Below, one piece after another: positions 1 to 6,628 of a stretch of DNA of 11,180 bases. Under the pieces are notes generated by a model. The model saw only the letters and a list, made by a program, of their open reading frames with translations, searched no databases and was not told the origin of the DNA. Source of the DNA: an uncultured Collinsella sp. (GTDB taxonomy: Bacteria > Actinomycetota > Coriobacteriia > Coriobacteriales > Coriobacteriaceae); assembly GCA_900549185.1 (NCBI GenBank), contig URNM01000062.1:1-11180 (forward strand). Direction: 5' to 3'. The stretch's first letter is position 1. The number at the start of each line of letters is the position of its first letter. A program made the translations under genes and the position numbers.

Positions 1-50
1 GATCTACACTCGACTAGTCGTCGGCAGCGTCAGATGTGTATAAGAGACAG
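1..50. other. Illumina Nextera read-1/P5 adapter, not genomic
   Basis: Bases 1-9 match the end of the P5 oligo (GATCTACAC). Bases 10-17 are an 8-base i5 index (TCGACTAG). Bases 18-31 are the Nextera read-1 arm, and 32-50 are the 19-base transposon mosaic end (AGATGTGTATAAGAGACAG). The organism's DNA begins at 51. Any gene call that extends left of 51 is chimeric. Confidence 0.99.
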
Positions 51-628
51 CGCATCTTAGCGCAAAACGGCTCCTGCTCCCCCGCTTTAAACACTAAATG
101 AATCGTCACGGCATCCGCGTAATCAGTATCCGAAACCTTGGCACCCGAATCCTGCGCCAAACGAAGCACCTGTTCGTACTGCGGATAGGCCACATGCACG
201 TCAACAGGCACGACACTCGTCATCTCGACAATCTGCCCGGCCTCCTGAGCCGCGGCCACCGCCGCCTGCGTCGCCGCGGTATAGGCGCGCACCAAGCCAC
301 CGGGCCCTAACAGCGTGCCACCAAAATAGCGCGTCACTACGCAGCAAACATTTTTGAGTTCCGCGCCACGCAACACCTCGAGCGTCGGCATACCGCTCGT
401 GCGGCTCGGCTCACCATCATCGCTCTGGCGCTCGCGTCCATCGACTAAAATCCACGCGGGAACATTGTGTCGAGCGTCGTAATGACGCTTGCGAACCATC
501 TCGATAAAGGCATTCGCCTCGTCCTCGGACTCAATATGGACCAGCTGGGCAATAAACCGGCTCTTGCGGTCAACGAACTCGCCCGTAGCCTCAATATTCG
601 ATTGCAGAGTAAAATAGCTGTCCAACAA
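51..628 (-). CDS. yigZ: YigZ/IMPACT-family protein, C-terminus missing at contig edge
   Basis: Member of the YigZ/IMPACT (UPF0029) family, which is related to the eukaryotic translation regulator IMPACT. The bacterial role is not settled. Residues 22-27 (KSRFIA), 70-81 (a DDGEPSRTSGMP block) and 100-116 (RYFGG..LG.GGLVRAY) are family hallmarks. Residues from about 135 on belong to the second, ferredoxin-like domain. A complete member is around 200-215 residues; 192 full codons are present before the adapter replaces the sequence. Two TTG codons, at 628 and 625, are possible starts. A stop at 635-637 excludes anything further upstream. The GAGGGG Shine-Dalgarno site is only 2 bases from the first TTG but 5 from the second, so 625 may be the real start. 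The open frame continues through the adapter to a stop inside the index, adding a false tail. It lies about 80 bp downstream of rnpB on the same strand and may be cotranscribed with it. Confidence 0.9.
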
Positions 629-669
629 AGCCCCTCAACAACAAGCAAAGCAACAAACAGCCTCAATAA

Positions 670-685
670 TACGGCAAAGGCCGTA
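670..685 (-). terminator. Small hairpin between rnpB and yigZ, possible weak terminator
   Basis: Read on the minus strand: TACGGC, loop CTTT, GCCGTA, followed by TTATTG. The six-base-pair stem and poor U-tract make this a weak terminator at best. It may instead be a processing or stabilising hairpin at the end of the RNase P precursor. Confidence 0.3.
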
Positions 686-711
686 CCGATTGTCAGGGTA
701 ACAAAAATGCC

Positions 712-1068
712 AAGTGGGCCTATAAGCCGGGTTCTGTCGTGAACGGTCATTTATCTTGTCTGCACGTTACCATGCAGCTCCACGCACGCTACCCGAACGC
801 GGACCGGGCCGGCCCATAGCGTTCCTATTCGCGCTTGCTCCGGATGGGGCTTGCCAAGCCGCCGTGTTACCACGACGCTGGTGGTCTCTTACACCACCGT
901 TTCAGCTTTTCCCTTTACGCCTTGCGGCGCAGGTGGGAGTCTTCTTTTCTGCGGCGCTTTCCGTCGGATCACTCCGCCCGGCCGTTAGCCGGCATCCCGC
1001 CCTCTGGAGCCCGGACTTTCCTCACGCGTGCTGCAAGCAGCACATCGCGCGACCGTCTGGCCCACTCA
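712..1068 (-). ncRNA. rnpB: RNase P RNA, bacterial class A
   Basis: Catalytic RNA of ribonuclease P, which removes 5' leaders from pre-tRNAs together with the RnpA protein. Read on the minus strand, the 5' P1 arm GAGTGGGCC (1067 down to 1059) pairs with GGCCCACTT near the 3' end (about 720 down to 712). The conserved GAGGAAAGTCCGGGCTCC lies at about 1022-1005. Near the 3' end the conserved ACAGAACCCGGCTTATAGG is present. CATCCGGAGCAAG and the TTCGGGTAGC loop, which pairs with tRNA CCA ends, are also recognisable. The length of about 357 nt is typical of class A. End points are set by the P1 pairing and could be off by a few bases. Apparent ORFs on both strands here are spurious. Confidence 0.96.
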
Positions 1069-1078
1069 GCAGTGCAAG

Positions 1079-1107
1079 AGTGTAGCACACCGTTGCCGCA
1101 GGCAATG
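1079..1107 (-). promoter_or_regulatory. Candidate rnpB promoter
   Basis: On the minus strand a TACACT -10 (1084-1079) lies about 12 bases upstream of the P1 helix. A weak CATTGC -35 (1107-1102) is 17 bp further upstream. The -10 position fits a start near 1072. The -35 is poor, so this is an inference from spacing. Confidence 0.35.
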
Positions 1108-1330
1108 GCACAACGCAAGCGCTCGCACGATAAACCAAGAACCACCCATGCGCTACAATAGTCCCGTCGATGGGCAACGTCGTCAGTCGAGACGCGACCG
1201 CGCTCCGCACCCCTCCGTCTACTCGGTGCGTTCCCGCCTCTTCCCCGAGGCGGGATGTCGGCATTTTTCATGCACTGACAACCCAATAGCCTGTGGACAG
1301 CCCTGGCAGCATTGCGTACCTCGGCTGCAA
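1108..1330 (+). other. Gene-free stretch with a strong hairpin and possible plus-strand small RNA
   Basis: No convincing protein gene. A plus-strand TACAAT -10-like hexamer sits at 1154-1159, with only a weak TAAACC at 1131-1136 as -35. A perfect 9-bp hairpin (TCCCGCCTC, loop TTCCCC, GAGGCGGGA) occupies 1232-1255. A run of five T follows at 1264-1268. Pairing TGC (1227-1229) with GCA (1261-1263) would bring the helix up to the T-run. Together these could define an RNA of about 100 nt from near 1166 to 1268. I do not recognise a known RNA family in it. Confidence 0.25.
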
Positions 1331-1368
1331 AAGCAAAAAGGGACCCGTCCATTGCGGACGGATCCCTT
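1331..1368 (-). terminator. Intrinsic terminator of rpsA
   Basis: Read on the minus strand, a 13-bp stem (AAGGGATCCGTCC with GGACGGGTCCCTT, one G-U pair) closes a GCAAT loop. The U-tract TTTTTGCTTTT follows at once. It lies 25 bp past the rpsA stop codon, so it ends that transcript before rnpB. Confidence 0.92.
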
Positions 1369-1392
1369 AAAACAAGTGATCGTCAAACCGAT

Positions 1393-2559
1393 TTACTCGG
1401 CGTCGGTCTCCTCGTCCTTCTTCTCGGAAGGCAGCGGGGTAACCTCGATCTCGACGCCCAGAGTCTCAGCAGCGGACTTCATGGACAGAGAGATACGACG
1501 ACGGTCGAGGTCGATCTCCATGACCTTGACCTGAACCTTGTCGCCCACGTGGGTGACCTGAGAAGGCTGGTCGACGTGCTTGTTGGCCATCTCGGAGATG
1601 TGAACCAGGCCCTCGATGCCCTCGCCCAGGTCGACGAAAGCGCCGAACGGGACAAGCTTGGTCACAGTGCCCTCGACGATAGCGCCGACGGGGTACTTCT
1701 TGACCAGTGCACGCCACGGATCCTCGGTGGTCTGCTTGAGACCCAGGGAGATGCGCTCGCGGTTGAGATCGACGTCGAGCACCTCGACCTCGACCTCCTG
1801 GCCGACCTTGACAACCTCGGAAGGATGGTTGACGTGGTTCCAGGAGAGCTCGGAGATGTGGATGAGGCCGTCGATACCGCCGAGGTCGACGAAGGCGCCG
1901 AAGTCGACGATGGAGGAAACGGTGCCCTGGAGACGCATGCCAGACTTGAGCTTGGACAGGATCTCGGAGCGCTCGGCCTTACGGGACTCCTCGAGCACGA
2001 CGCGACGGGAGAGGACGACGTTGTTGCGGTTGCGGTCCATCTCGATGACGCGAGCCTCGATGCGGGTGCCCATGTAGGAGGTGAGGTCCTTGACACGACG
2101 GAGGTCGACGAGGGAAGCAGGCAGGAAGCCACGCAGGCCGATGTCGAGGATCAGGCCGCCCTTGACAACCTCGATAACCTCGCCCTCGACGTTCTCACCG
2201 GAGTTGAACTTCTCCTCGATGCGGTTCCAAGCACGCTCGTACTCGGCACGCTTCTTGGACAGGACCAGACGACCGTCCTTGTCCTCCTTCTGGAGAACCA
2301 GAGCCTCGATGGGATCACCGAGTGCAACGATGTCTGCAGGGTTAGCGTCCTTGCGGATGGACAGCTCGCGGACCGGGATAACGCCCTCGGACTTGAATCC
2401 GATGTCAACGAGCACCTCGTCATGCTCGATCTTAACGACAGTGCCGTTAACGAGATCGCCCTCATCAAAGTCGGTAATCGTACCGTCGATGAGGTTGTTC
2501 ATCTCCTCCTCGTTGACATCGTCAAGAGAGAAAATGGACGAGTTCTGAATCTCACTCAA
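1393..2559 (-). CDS. rpsA: 30S ribosomal protein S1
   Basis: S1 binds mRNA on the small ribosomal subunit and helps initiation on structured or weak leaders. The 388-residue product has four S1 (OB-fold) domains at about residues 33-104, 120-187, 206-276 and 291-362. Domains 3 and 4 carry the classic GAFVDLGxGIxGLxHISE pattern. The C-terminal tail is acidic. This four-domain form is shorter than the six-domain E. coli protein and is usual for Gram-positives. The start is TTG at 2559, with a GAAAGGGG Shine-Dalgarno site 7 bases upstream; no in-frame ATG lies nearby. The gene appears monocistronic, with a strong terminator after it. A 428-codon frame on the opposite strand is an artefact of codon bias. 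Confidence 0.97.
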   Translation of the reverse strand: MSEIQNSSIFSLDDVNEEEMNNLIDGTITDFDEGDLVNGTVVKIEHDEVLVDIGFKSEGVIPVRELSIRKDANPADIVALGDPIEALVLQKEDKDGRLVLSKKRAEYERAWNRIEEKFNSGENVEGEVIEVVKGGLILDIGLRGFLPASLVDLRRVKDLTSYMGTRIEARVIEMDRNRNNVVLSRRVVLEESRKAERSEILSKLKSGMRLQGTVSSIVDFGAFVDLGGIDGLIHISELSWNHVNHPSEVVKVGQEVEVEVLDVDLNRERISLGLKQTTEDPWRALVKKYPVGAIVEGTVTKLVPFGAFVDLGEGIEGLVHISEMANKHVDQPSQVTHVGDKVQVKVMEIDLDRRRISLSMKSAAETLGVEIEVTPLPSEKKDEETDAE

Positions 2560-2874
2560 AGGTGGACCCCTTTCGAACTACGGGGCCCCGATTGCTAGGA
2601 CCTACAGAAGGGTGCGACAAGCACACAACGTTTAGGAACACTCGGGAGCCGACAGATACTAATGTGACGCTTATGCAATCACGTTCGTATAGGTTACGGG
2701 GAAATGAGTTCGATTTCAAGCGTGAACTGCGATTTTTTACTCGTGTGGAGACTTTTTCGTAATCTTATGAACACACGTCTCCGCAACTTGACGATAACCA
2801 GCCAGGCATTTGGCTTTGGGGTAAAGTATCCGGAGCCAACGACTCTAGATTAAATTTACGAGAAAGGTGCCCGC
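2560..2874. promoter_or_regulatory. Divergent intergenic region between rpsA and a HAD gene
   Basis: These 315 bp must hold the rpsA promoter and leader (minus) and the HAD gene promoter (plus). The best minus candidate is TTGAAA (2719-2714), 17 bp, TAACCT (2696-2691). It would give a leader of about 125 nt that includes a small stem (GTGA..GC, loop ATAA, GC..TCAC). A 10-bp palindrome CGGGGCCCCG sits at 2581-2590, close to the rpsA Shine-Dalgarno site. For the plus strand I find no good -35/-10 pair: TTGACG (2788-2793) and TAAAGT (2822-2827) are 28 bp apart. No convincing gene is present. Confidence 0.4.
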
Positions 2875-3633
2875 GTGCTCAAAGCAGTCGTTTTCGATAT
2901 GGACGAAACGCTTCTTAGCATCAACCTCAACGCGTTCATCCTTCGCTATTTTAAGGATGTCTCGTCGATGCTCGCGGATATCGGTCGCCGCAGCCACGGT
3001 GGCACGATGGCGCGCCTCGGCACCATCCTGGTCGACCTCAACGCCAATCGCCGAAGCGGCACGGATAATCGTACCAATCTTGAGTTCTACCAAGAAGAGG
3101 TTGAGCGCCGGTGCGGCATTTGCCTCTCGGACCCACTCATCTACGAGGCGTTTACCTACTACGACCGCGAAGTTCTTCCGTACAAGAACGACGATGTCAT
3201 CAACGCCCACGCCATGCCCGGCGCACACGCCGCGCTTCAGGCCGTACAGGATGCAGGACTGCGTTGCGCGCTCTTTACCAATCCCAGCTTTCCGCAGGGG
3301 GCCATCGAGTGCCGCATGGGTTGGGGTGACCTGGCCGACGCCCCCTTTGAGCTCGTCACGCACATGGGAAACACCACCCGCTGCAAGCCCGATGCCACCT
3401 ACTATCTAGAGCAGCTTCAGGTGATGGGACTCGAGCCGCACGAGGTCCTCATGGTGGGCAACGACCCCAAGCGCGACTTCCCCAGCCCCGCCTGCGGTAT
3501 CCAAACCGCCTATGTGGGCCAAGGCAAACCAAGCCGAGCCACCTGGCGCGGCACCATGGAAGACTTCGCCCGCGACTTTAACGCCGTAATCGAAGCCTTC
3601 TACGAGCACCAAATAGCCGACGAACTGTCCTAG
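2875..3633 (+). CDS. HAD-superfamily hydrolase, class I with C1 cap
   Basis: Probable cytoplasmic phosphatase acting through an aspartyl-phosphate intermediate; the substrate cannot be told. All four HAD motifs are visible: DMDETL with the nucleophile Asp8 and Asp10, Thr135 in LFTNPS, Lys171 in CKPD, and GNDPKRD with Asp197 and Asp201. The helical insert between motif I and II (about residues 15-105) is a C1-type cap, giving a HAD-IA protein. The length of 252 residues is normal. The start is GTG at 2875, behind GAGAAAGG with a 7-8 base gap. It converges with the cysteine desulfidase-like gene and shares four bases with it at the stop codons. No terminator follows its stop. Confidence 0.9.
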   Translation: MLKAVVFDMDETLLSINLNAFILRYFKDVSSMLADIGRRSHGGTMARLGTILVDLNANRRSGTDNRTNLEFYQEEVERRCGICLSDPLIYEAFTYYDREVLPYKNDDVINAHAMPGAHAALQAVQDAGLRCALFTNPSFPQGAIECRMGWGDLADAPFELVTHMGNTTRCKPDATYYLEQLQVMGLEPHEVLMVGNDPKRDFPSPACGIQTAYVGQGKPSRATWRGTMEDFARDFNAVIEAFYEHQIADELS

Positions 3634-4949
3634 CACACCTGGGTTTTGCCGATCATGATGTTGAGGATCTCGACATCGGTGTCCTTCATACCCACGCGGC
3701 CTACGTAGCCCATGCTAGCGATTGTCTGCTCGACGGTATCTTGGATCAGACCCTCGCCGGCACGGAAGCCGCGGCCCTGCATGGCCATATCATGACCCAG
3801 AATCGCCGCATCGACGGCAGCCGAGATCTTGGCGGCACAGCTCGCCTTGGCGCCGTCGCACACGATGCCGCCCACGTTACCGAGCGTATTCGAGACCGTC
3901 GCGCCAATCTGCTCGCGCGTGCCACCGCACAGCCAGGTAATCGCAGCGCCGGCGCCGCACGCGGCGCAAATAGCACCGCAAAACGCCGAGAGCGCGCCAA
4001 TATAGCTCTTGATATGCACGGCAATAAGATCGGACAGCATCACGGCGCGCACCAGGCGCTCGTGGTCGCAGCGCAGGTACTCGGCATACTCCATGACGGG
4101 CAATGCGCAGGTAATGCCCTGATTGCCCGAGCCGCACACAATGGCGACCGGCAGCGCGCAACCGTTCATGCGGGCGTCGGACCCGGCGGCCGCACGGGCA
4201 CGGGCACGGCAGGCGACGTCATCGGCACGAGCACCCAGCAGCGTACGACCCACCTCGGCGCCCCAAGCGTGCGCAAGGCCCTCAGCACTGATCGCGCCAT
4301 TCAGCTCAATCTGACGCTCAACGGCAGCACGGGCGTCCTCAATGTCACCGTCCTCGATAAAGTCGATGATGGACTCGATGCTCATAGGGGTATCGGCGTT
4401 ATCTGCCGCACGCTCGGCCACCACGCGCTCGGCGCAGGCGGCGCACTCCCCCGCCGACTTGCCGCATACCGGAATACCATCGAGCGTATGGCACGTGACA
4501 TTAGTGTGGTGATCGGTAATCTCGACGACTGCGGTATGGCCCCCGGCCGTCGCAGTCACCTTGATGTAGAGGTTGGGCACACCCTCGACAAGCGACACAT
4601 CGCAGTAGCCGGCGTCGGCGAGGAGCTCGGCCACACGAGCGCGGTCTTCATCGTTAACGCTCTCGAGCACCTCAAGTGCGCTCTTAGCGTCGCCGCCCAC
4701 GGCACCCAGCACGGCCGCGGCCTCAATACCGTGCATACCGCCCGAGTTGGGCACGGTCACGCTCTTAACGTTCTTGATTATGTTACCCGAGCAGGCAACA
4801 TCCATATGATCGGGTTCGCAACCGAGCGTCTGGCTCGCCAGCGCCGCTGCATAGGCAACGGCAATGGGCTCGGTGCAGCCGAGTGCACAGACAAGCTCGC
4901 GGTTCAAAACATCGCAAAACGCGGCATCACGGATGGAATCGGTAGGCAT
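3630..4949 (-). CDS. cyuA: L-cysteine desulfidase / UPF0597 (serine dehydratase alpha-like) protein
   Basis: Members of this family break L-cysteine into pyruvate, ammonia and sulfide using an oxygen-sensitive [4Fe-4S] cluster, and are distant relatives of iron-sulfur L-serine dehydratases. The 439-residue protein begins with the family signature CALGCTEPIA (Cys25). It has GSGNQG at 283-288 and cysteine-rich stretches GAICAACGAG (Cys328, Cys331) and GIVCDGAKASC (Cys364, Cys371). Some of these late cysteines probably join Cys25 in holding the cluster, but I cannot say which. The start is ATG at 4949 with AGGAG 7 bases upstream. Such enzymes support cysteine use or detoxification in anaerobes. 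No cysteine transporter gene lies beside it here. A generic serine dehydratase annotation is the main alternative. Confidence 0.85.
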   Translation of the reverse strand: MPTDSIRDAAFCDVLNRELVCALGCTEPIAVAYAAALASQTLGCEPDHMDVACSGNIIKNVKSVTVPNSGGMHGIEAAAVLGAVGGDAKSALEVLESVNDEDRARVAELLADAGYCDVSLVEGVPNLYIKVTATAGGHTAVVEITDHHTNVTCHTLDGIPVCGKSAGECAACAERVVAERAADNADTPMSIESIIDFIEDGDIEDARAAVERQIELNGAISAEGLAHAWGAEVGRTLLGARADDVACRARARAAAGSDARMNGCALPVAIVCGSGNQGITCALPVMEYAEYLRCDHERLVRAVMLSDLIAVHIKSYIGALSAFCGAICAACGAGAAITWLCGGTREQIGATVSNTLGNVGGIVCDGAKASCAAKISAAVDAAILGHDMAMQGRGFRAGEGLIQDTVEQTIASMGYVGRVGMKDTDVEILNIMIGKTQVC

Positions 4950-5003
4950 AGGTATCTCCTGCTTGCATAACGGGCTGGACTCTCAAAAAAGTTAGCTCCT
5001 TTA

Positions 5004-5023
5004 TTTGATAACAATGCATCAAA
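5004..5023. repeat. Inverted repeat upstream of cyuA, candidate operator
   Basis: TTTGAT (5004-5009) and ATCAAA (5018-5023) form a perfect 6-bp inverted repeat with an 8-bp spacer, 55-75 bp upstream of the cyuA start codon. Its size and place suit a dimeric regulator. On the minus strand TTGCGG and TCAAAT around it could act as -35 and -10 at 17 bp. No specific regulator can be named. Confidence 0.3.
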
Positions 5024-5220
5024 AACCGCAACCACGGTTCCGGCGGACGGCGCTCAAGCACAAATTGGCGGCATTATTCATGAGAAGCCGGTCTTGTTGC
5101 CTGCTAAAGCGTTTGACCAAAAAACGCCCGAGCGTTTACGCAAAAGTCGCGCTATCATGCAGTCGAACGCGGTAAACACCTTTAGCATTTGCGCCGCACA
5201 GACCAGAGAGGAACCATCCA

Positions 5221-5687
5221 TGAAGATCGGTATCGGTAACGACCACGCCGCCGTCGAGCTCAAGAACATCATTTCCGAGCATCTGAAGGAGCGCGGCTGC
5301 GAGGTCGTGAACTTTGGCACCGACACCTCCGAGAGCTTTGACTACCCCATCGCCGGCTACAAGGTGGGTAAGGCCGTTGCCAACGGTGACGTCGACCTGG
5401 GCATCCTCATCTGTGGCACCGGTGTCGGGATTAGCCTGGCTGCCAACAAGGTCGAGGGCGTACGCGCCGTTGTGTGCTCCGAGCCCTTCAGCGCCAAGCT
5501 CTCCCGCATGCACAACAATACCAACGTGCTCGCCTTTGGCGCCCGCGTCGTGGGCTCCGAACTCGCCAAGATGATTGTCGACGAGTGGCTCGACGCCGAG
5601 TTTGAGGGTGGTCGTCACGAGCGTCGCGTTAACCTCCTCAACGAGATCGATCACACGCGCGGCCTTAAGATCGTCGACGAAGCCTAA
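5221..5687 (+). CDS. rpiB: Ribose-5-phosphate isomerase B (RpiB/LacAB family)
   Basis: Interconverts ribose 5-phosphate and ribulose 5-phosphate in the non-oxidative pentose phosphate pathway. The 155 residues match the usual RpiB length of about 150. The N-terminus has the GNDHAA motif that holds the phosphate and ring oxygen. Cys65 in ICGTGVG is at the position of the catalytic base, and His98 in MHNNTN at that of the ring-opening histidine. The start is ATG at 5221 behind GAGAGGAA. The frame stays open upstream to 5094, but that extension has no family similarity and no better ribosome binding site. Related LacA/LacB galactose-6-phosphate subunits and allose-6-phosphate isomerases share the fold, so substrate is inferred from overall likeness. 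It stands alone with its own terminator. Confidence 0.93.
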
Positions 5688-5713
5688 ACTATTCAGTGCC
5701 ACAAGCTAACAGC

Positions 5714-5760
5714 AGGGGCCCGCTCGGAACACATGTCCGAGCGGGCCCCTTCATAGATTT
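5714..5760 (+). terminator. Intrinsic terminator of rpiB
   Basis: A 15-bp stem, GGGGCCCGCTCGGA (5715-5728) with TCCGAGCGGGCCCC (5736-5749) plus an A-T closing pair, has a 7-base loop. It is followed by TTCATAGATTTT. It begins 27 bp after the rpiB stop. The minus side lacks a U-tract, so it acts mainly on plus-strand transcription. Confidence 0.85.
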
Positions 5761-5765
5761 TGGAA

Positions 5766-5800
5766 TAAAAGGGTGCCGCGGATGGAGTTCCGCGGCGCCC
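5766..5800 (-). terminator. Intrinsic terminator of ndk
   Basis: On the minus strand GGGCGCCGCGGA and TCCGCGGCACCC pair over 12 positions with one C-A mismatch, around a 6-base loop. TTTTATT follows. It lies about 39 bp beyond the ndk stop and faces the rpiB terminator, so the two convergent genes are insulated from each other. Confidence 0.82.
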
Positions 5801-5838
5801 AAGCCACACGCTAACAGCTTTAAGGAGTCAAAGCTGGT

Positions 5839-6243
5839 TTAGCCAAAGAAGCGCTTGATCTCGATCTCGGCGTTCTCCAGGCAGTCGGAGCCGTGGATCA
5901 CGTTGGCGTTGACATCGACAGCGAAGTCGCCGCGGATGGTGCCAGGAGCAGCATCAAGCGGGTTGGTAGCGCCCATAAGAGTGCGCATCTTGGAAACAGC
6001 AGAGAGACCAGAAACGACCATCTTGACGACCGGACCGCTCGTCATAAAGTCGCAGAGACCGCCAAAGAAGGGCTTGTCGGCCAGATGGGCGTAGTGCTCC
6101 TCGACGGTAGCGCGCTCGAGCGTGGTCATCTCCATGCGCTCGATGACAAGGCCGCTGCGCTCAATGCGAGCAACGATCTCGCCGATCTTGCGGTCGCGCA
6201 CGGCGTCGGGCTTAATCATGATGAAGGTCTTCTCGATAGCCAT
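5839..6243 (-). CDS. ndk: Nucleoside diphosphate kinase
   Basis: Transfers phosphate from ATP to nucleoside diphosphates to balance the NTP and dNTP pools. The 134-residue product is the normal size. It begins AIEKTFIMIKPDAV with the nucleotide-binding Lys11. Catalytic His117 sits in NVIHGSD, and GATNP is at 91-95. The start chosen is ATG at 6243: AAAGG is 7 bases upstream, and the family's N-terminus begins there, whereas the frame is open to 6285. Two candidate promoters lie upstream, and a terminator follows. It is convergent with rpiB and downstream of, but separated from, argH. Confidence 0.96.
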   Translation of the reverse strand: MAIEKTFIMIKPDAVRDRKIGEIVARIERSGLVIERMEMTTLERATVEEHYAHLADKPFFGGLCDFMTSGPVVKMVVSGLSAVSKMRTLMGATNPLDAAPGTIRGDFAVDVNANVIHGSDCLENAEIEIKRFFG

Positions 6244-6306
6244 AAGGTAGCCTTTCAAGTAGGTTCGCGCGTGCCCAAGTCCCATTCCGGCACCCGCCTG
6301 GACTGC

Positions 6307-6335
6307 ATCGTAACAGAGTTTTAGCTGCAGTTAAA
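6307..6335 (-). promoter_or_regulatory. Candidate proximal ndk promoter
   Basis: On the minus strand TTTAAC (6335-6330), 17 bp, TACGAT (6312-6307) predicts a start near 6300 and a leader of about 57 nt before the ndk ATG. The -10 matches the consensus at four of six positions, the -35 at three. Confidence 0.45.
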
Positions 6336-6341
6336 CAAAAA

Positions 6342-6376
6342 GCTGTTTATTGAAACGCTGCAATTTATTAAAGCGC
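6342..6376. repeat. Imperfect tandem repeat upstream of ndk
   Basis: Two units, GCTGTTTATTGAAACGC (6342-6358) and GCAATTTATTAAAGCGC (6360-6376), match at 13 of 17 positions with an 18-bp period. They sit just upstream of the proximal promoter and between the two promoter candidates. They could be a paired protein-binding site or an AT-rich upstream element. Confidence 0.35.
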
Positions 6377-6407
6377 TCCATATGTGTCACTTCTGTTTCG
6401 AAGCCCG

Positions 6408-6435
6408 ATTAGAGTACCATCCGACCGCTCATCAA
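6408..6435 (-). promoter_or_regulatory. Candidate distal ndk promoter
   Basis: On the minus strand TTGATG (6435-6430), 16 bp, TCTAAT (6413-6408) is the best sigma-70-like match in this gap (four of six and five of six). It would start near 6401 and give a leader of about 157 nt ahead of ndk. One arm of a GC-rich inverted repeat lies in its spacer. Confidence 0.45.
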
Positions 6436-6472
6436 CCACATCGAACAGAGCGGGCGGTCGGTTGCCGCCCGC
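6421..6472. repeat. Two overlapping, mutually exclusive GC-rich inverted repeats
   Basis: CCGACCGC (6421-6428) pairs with GCGGTCGG (6454-6461). GCGGGCGG (6450-6457) pairs with CCGCCCGC (6465-6472). Both are perfect 8-bp stems and share 6454-6457, so only one can form at a time. Neither is followed by a U-tract on either strand. The first overlaps the distal ndk promoter candidate. The gap 6244-6628 holds no gene that I can support. Confidence 0.5.
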
Positions 6473-6540
6473 GAACGTACCCCCTTCACAACCTGCCCAA
6501 AGGTCCTACAGAAGTTCTCGACAAGCCCCCTCCCCCATAG

Positions 6541-6576
6541 CAGCAAAATAGGGGCGCCCACATCAGCAGGCGCCCG
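6541..6576 (-). terminator. Intrinsic terminator of argH
   Basis: On the minus strand GGGCGCC and GGCGCCC form a 7-bp GC stem around a 10-base loop, followed by CCTATTTTGCTG. It is 53 bp past the argH stop and separates argH from ndk. Confidence 0.7.
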
Positions 6577-6628
6577 TAAAGCGAAAACGATTTATCAATA
6601 AATGGCCAAAACGGCTTCAGCCAAACCT

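Noticed and set aside
1312..2598. 428-codon open frame opposite rpsA
   Set aside because: rpsA is unmistakable on the other strand. The frame is a by-product of strong G/C third-position bias, and its product is a low-complexity Leu/Asp/Val string with no recognisable domain.
2742..2782. CGTGTG/CACACG and GGAGAC/GTCTCC pairs resembling a pseudoknot
   Set aside because: The connecting loops would have zero length, so both stems cannot form together; likely chance complementarity.
2767..2853. 28-codon plus-strand ORF before the HAD gene
   Set aside because: No Shine-Dalgarno site upstream of the ATG and no distinctive residues; probably chance.
5019..5081. 20-codon ORF upstream of cyuA (minus) with two Cys codons, as a possible cysteine leader peptide
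   Set aside because: There is no Shine-Dalgarno site, only two scattered Cys codons, and no terminator hairpin after it. It also overlaps the likely promoter.
6309..6382. Short ORF upstream of ndk (minus) repeating RFNK
   Set aside because: It has no ribosome binding site, and the repeat is explained by the 18-bp DNA repeat in the promoter region.
6380..6460. TTCGAAAC-like segment resembling a tRNA T-loop
   Set aside because: No acceptor stem, anticodon arm or D arm can be drawn around it.
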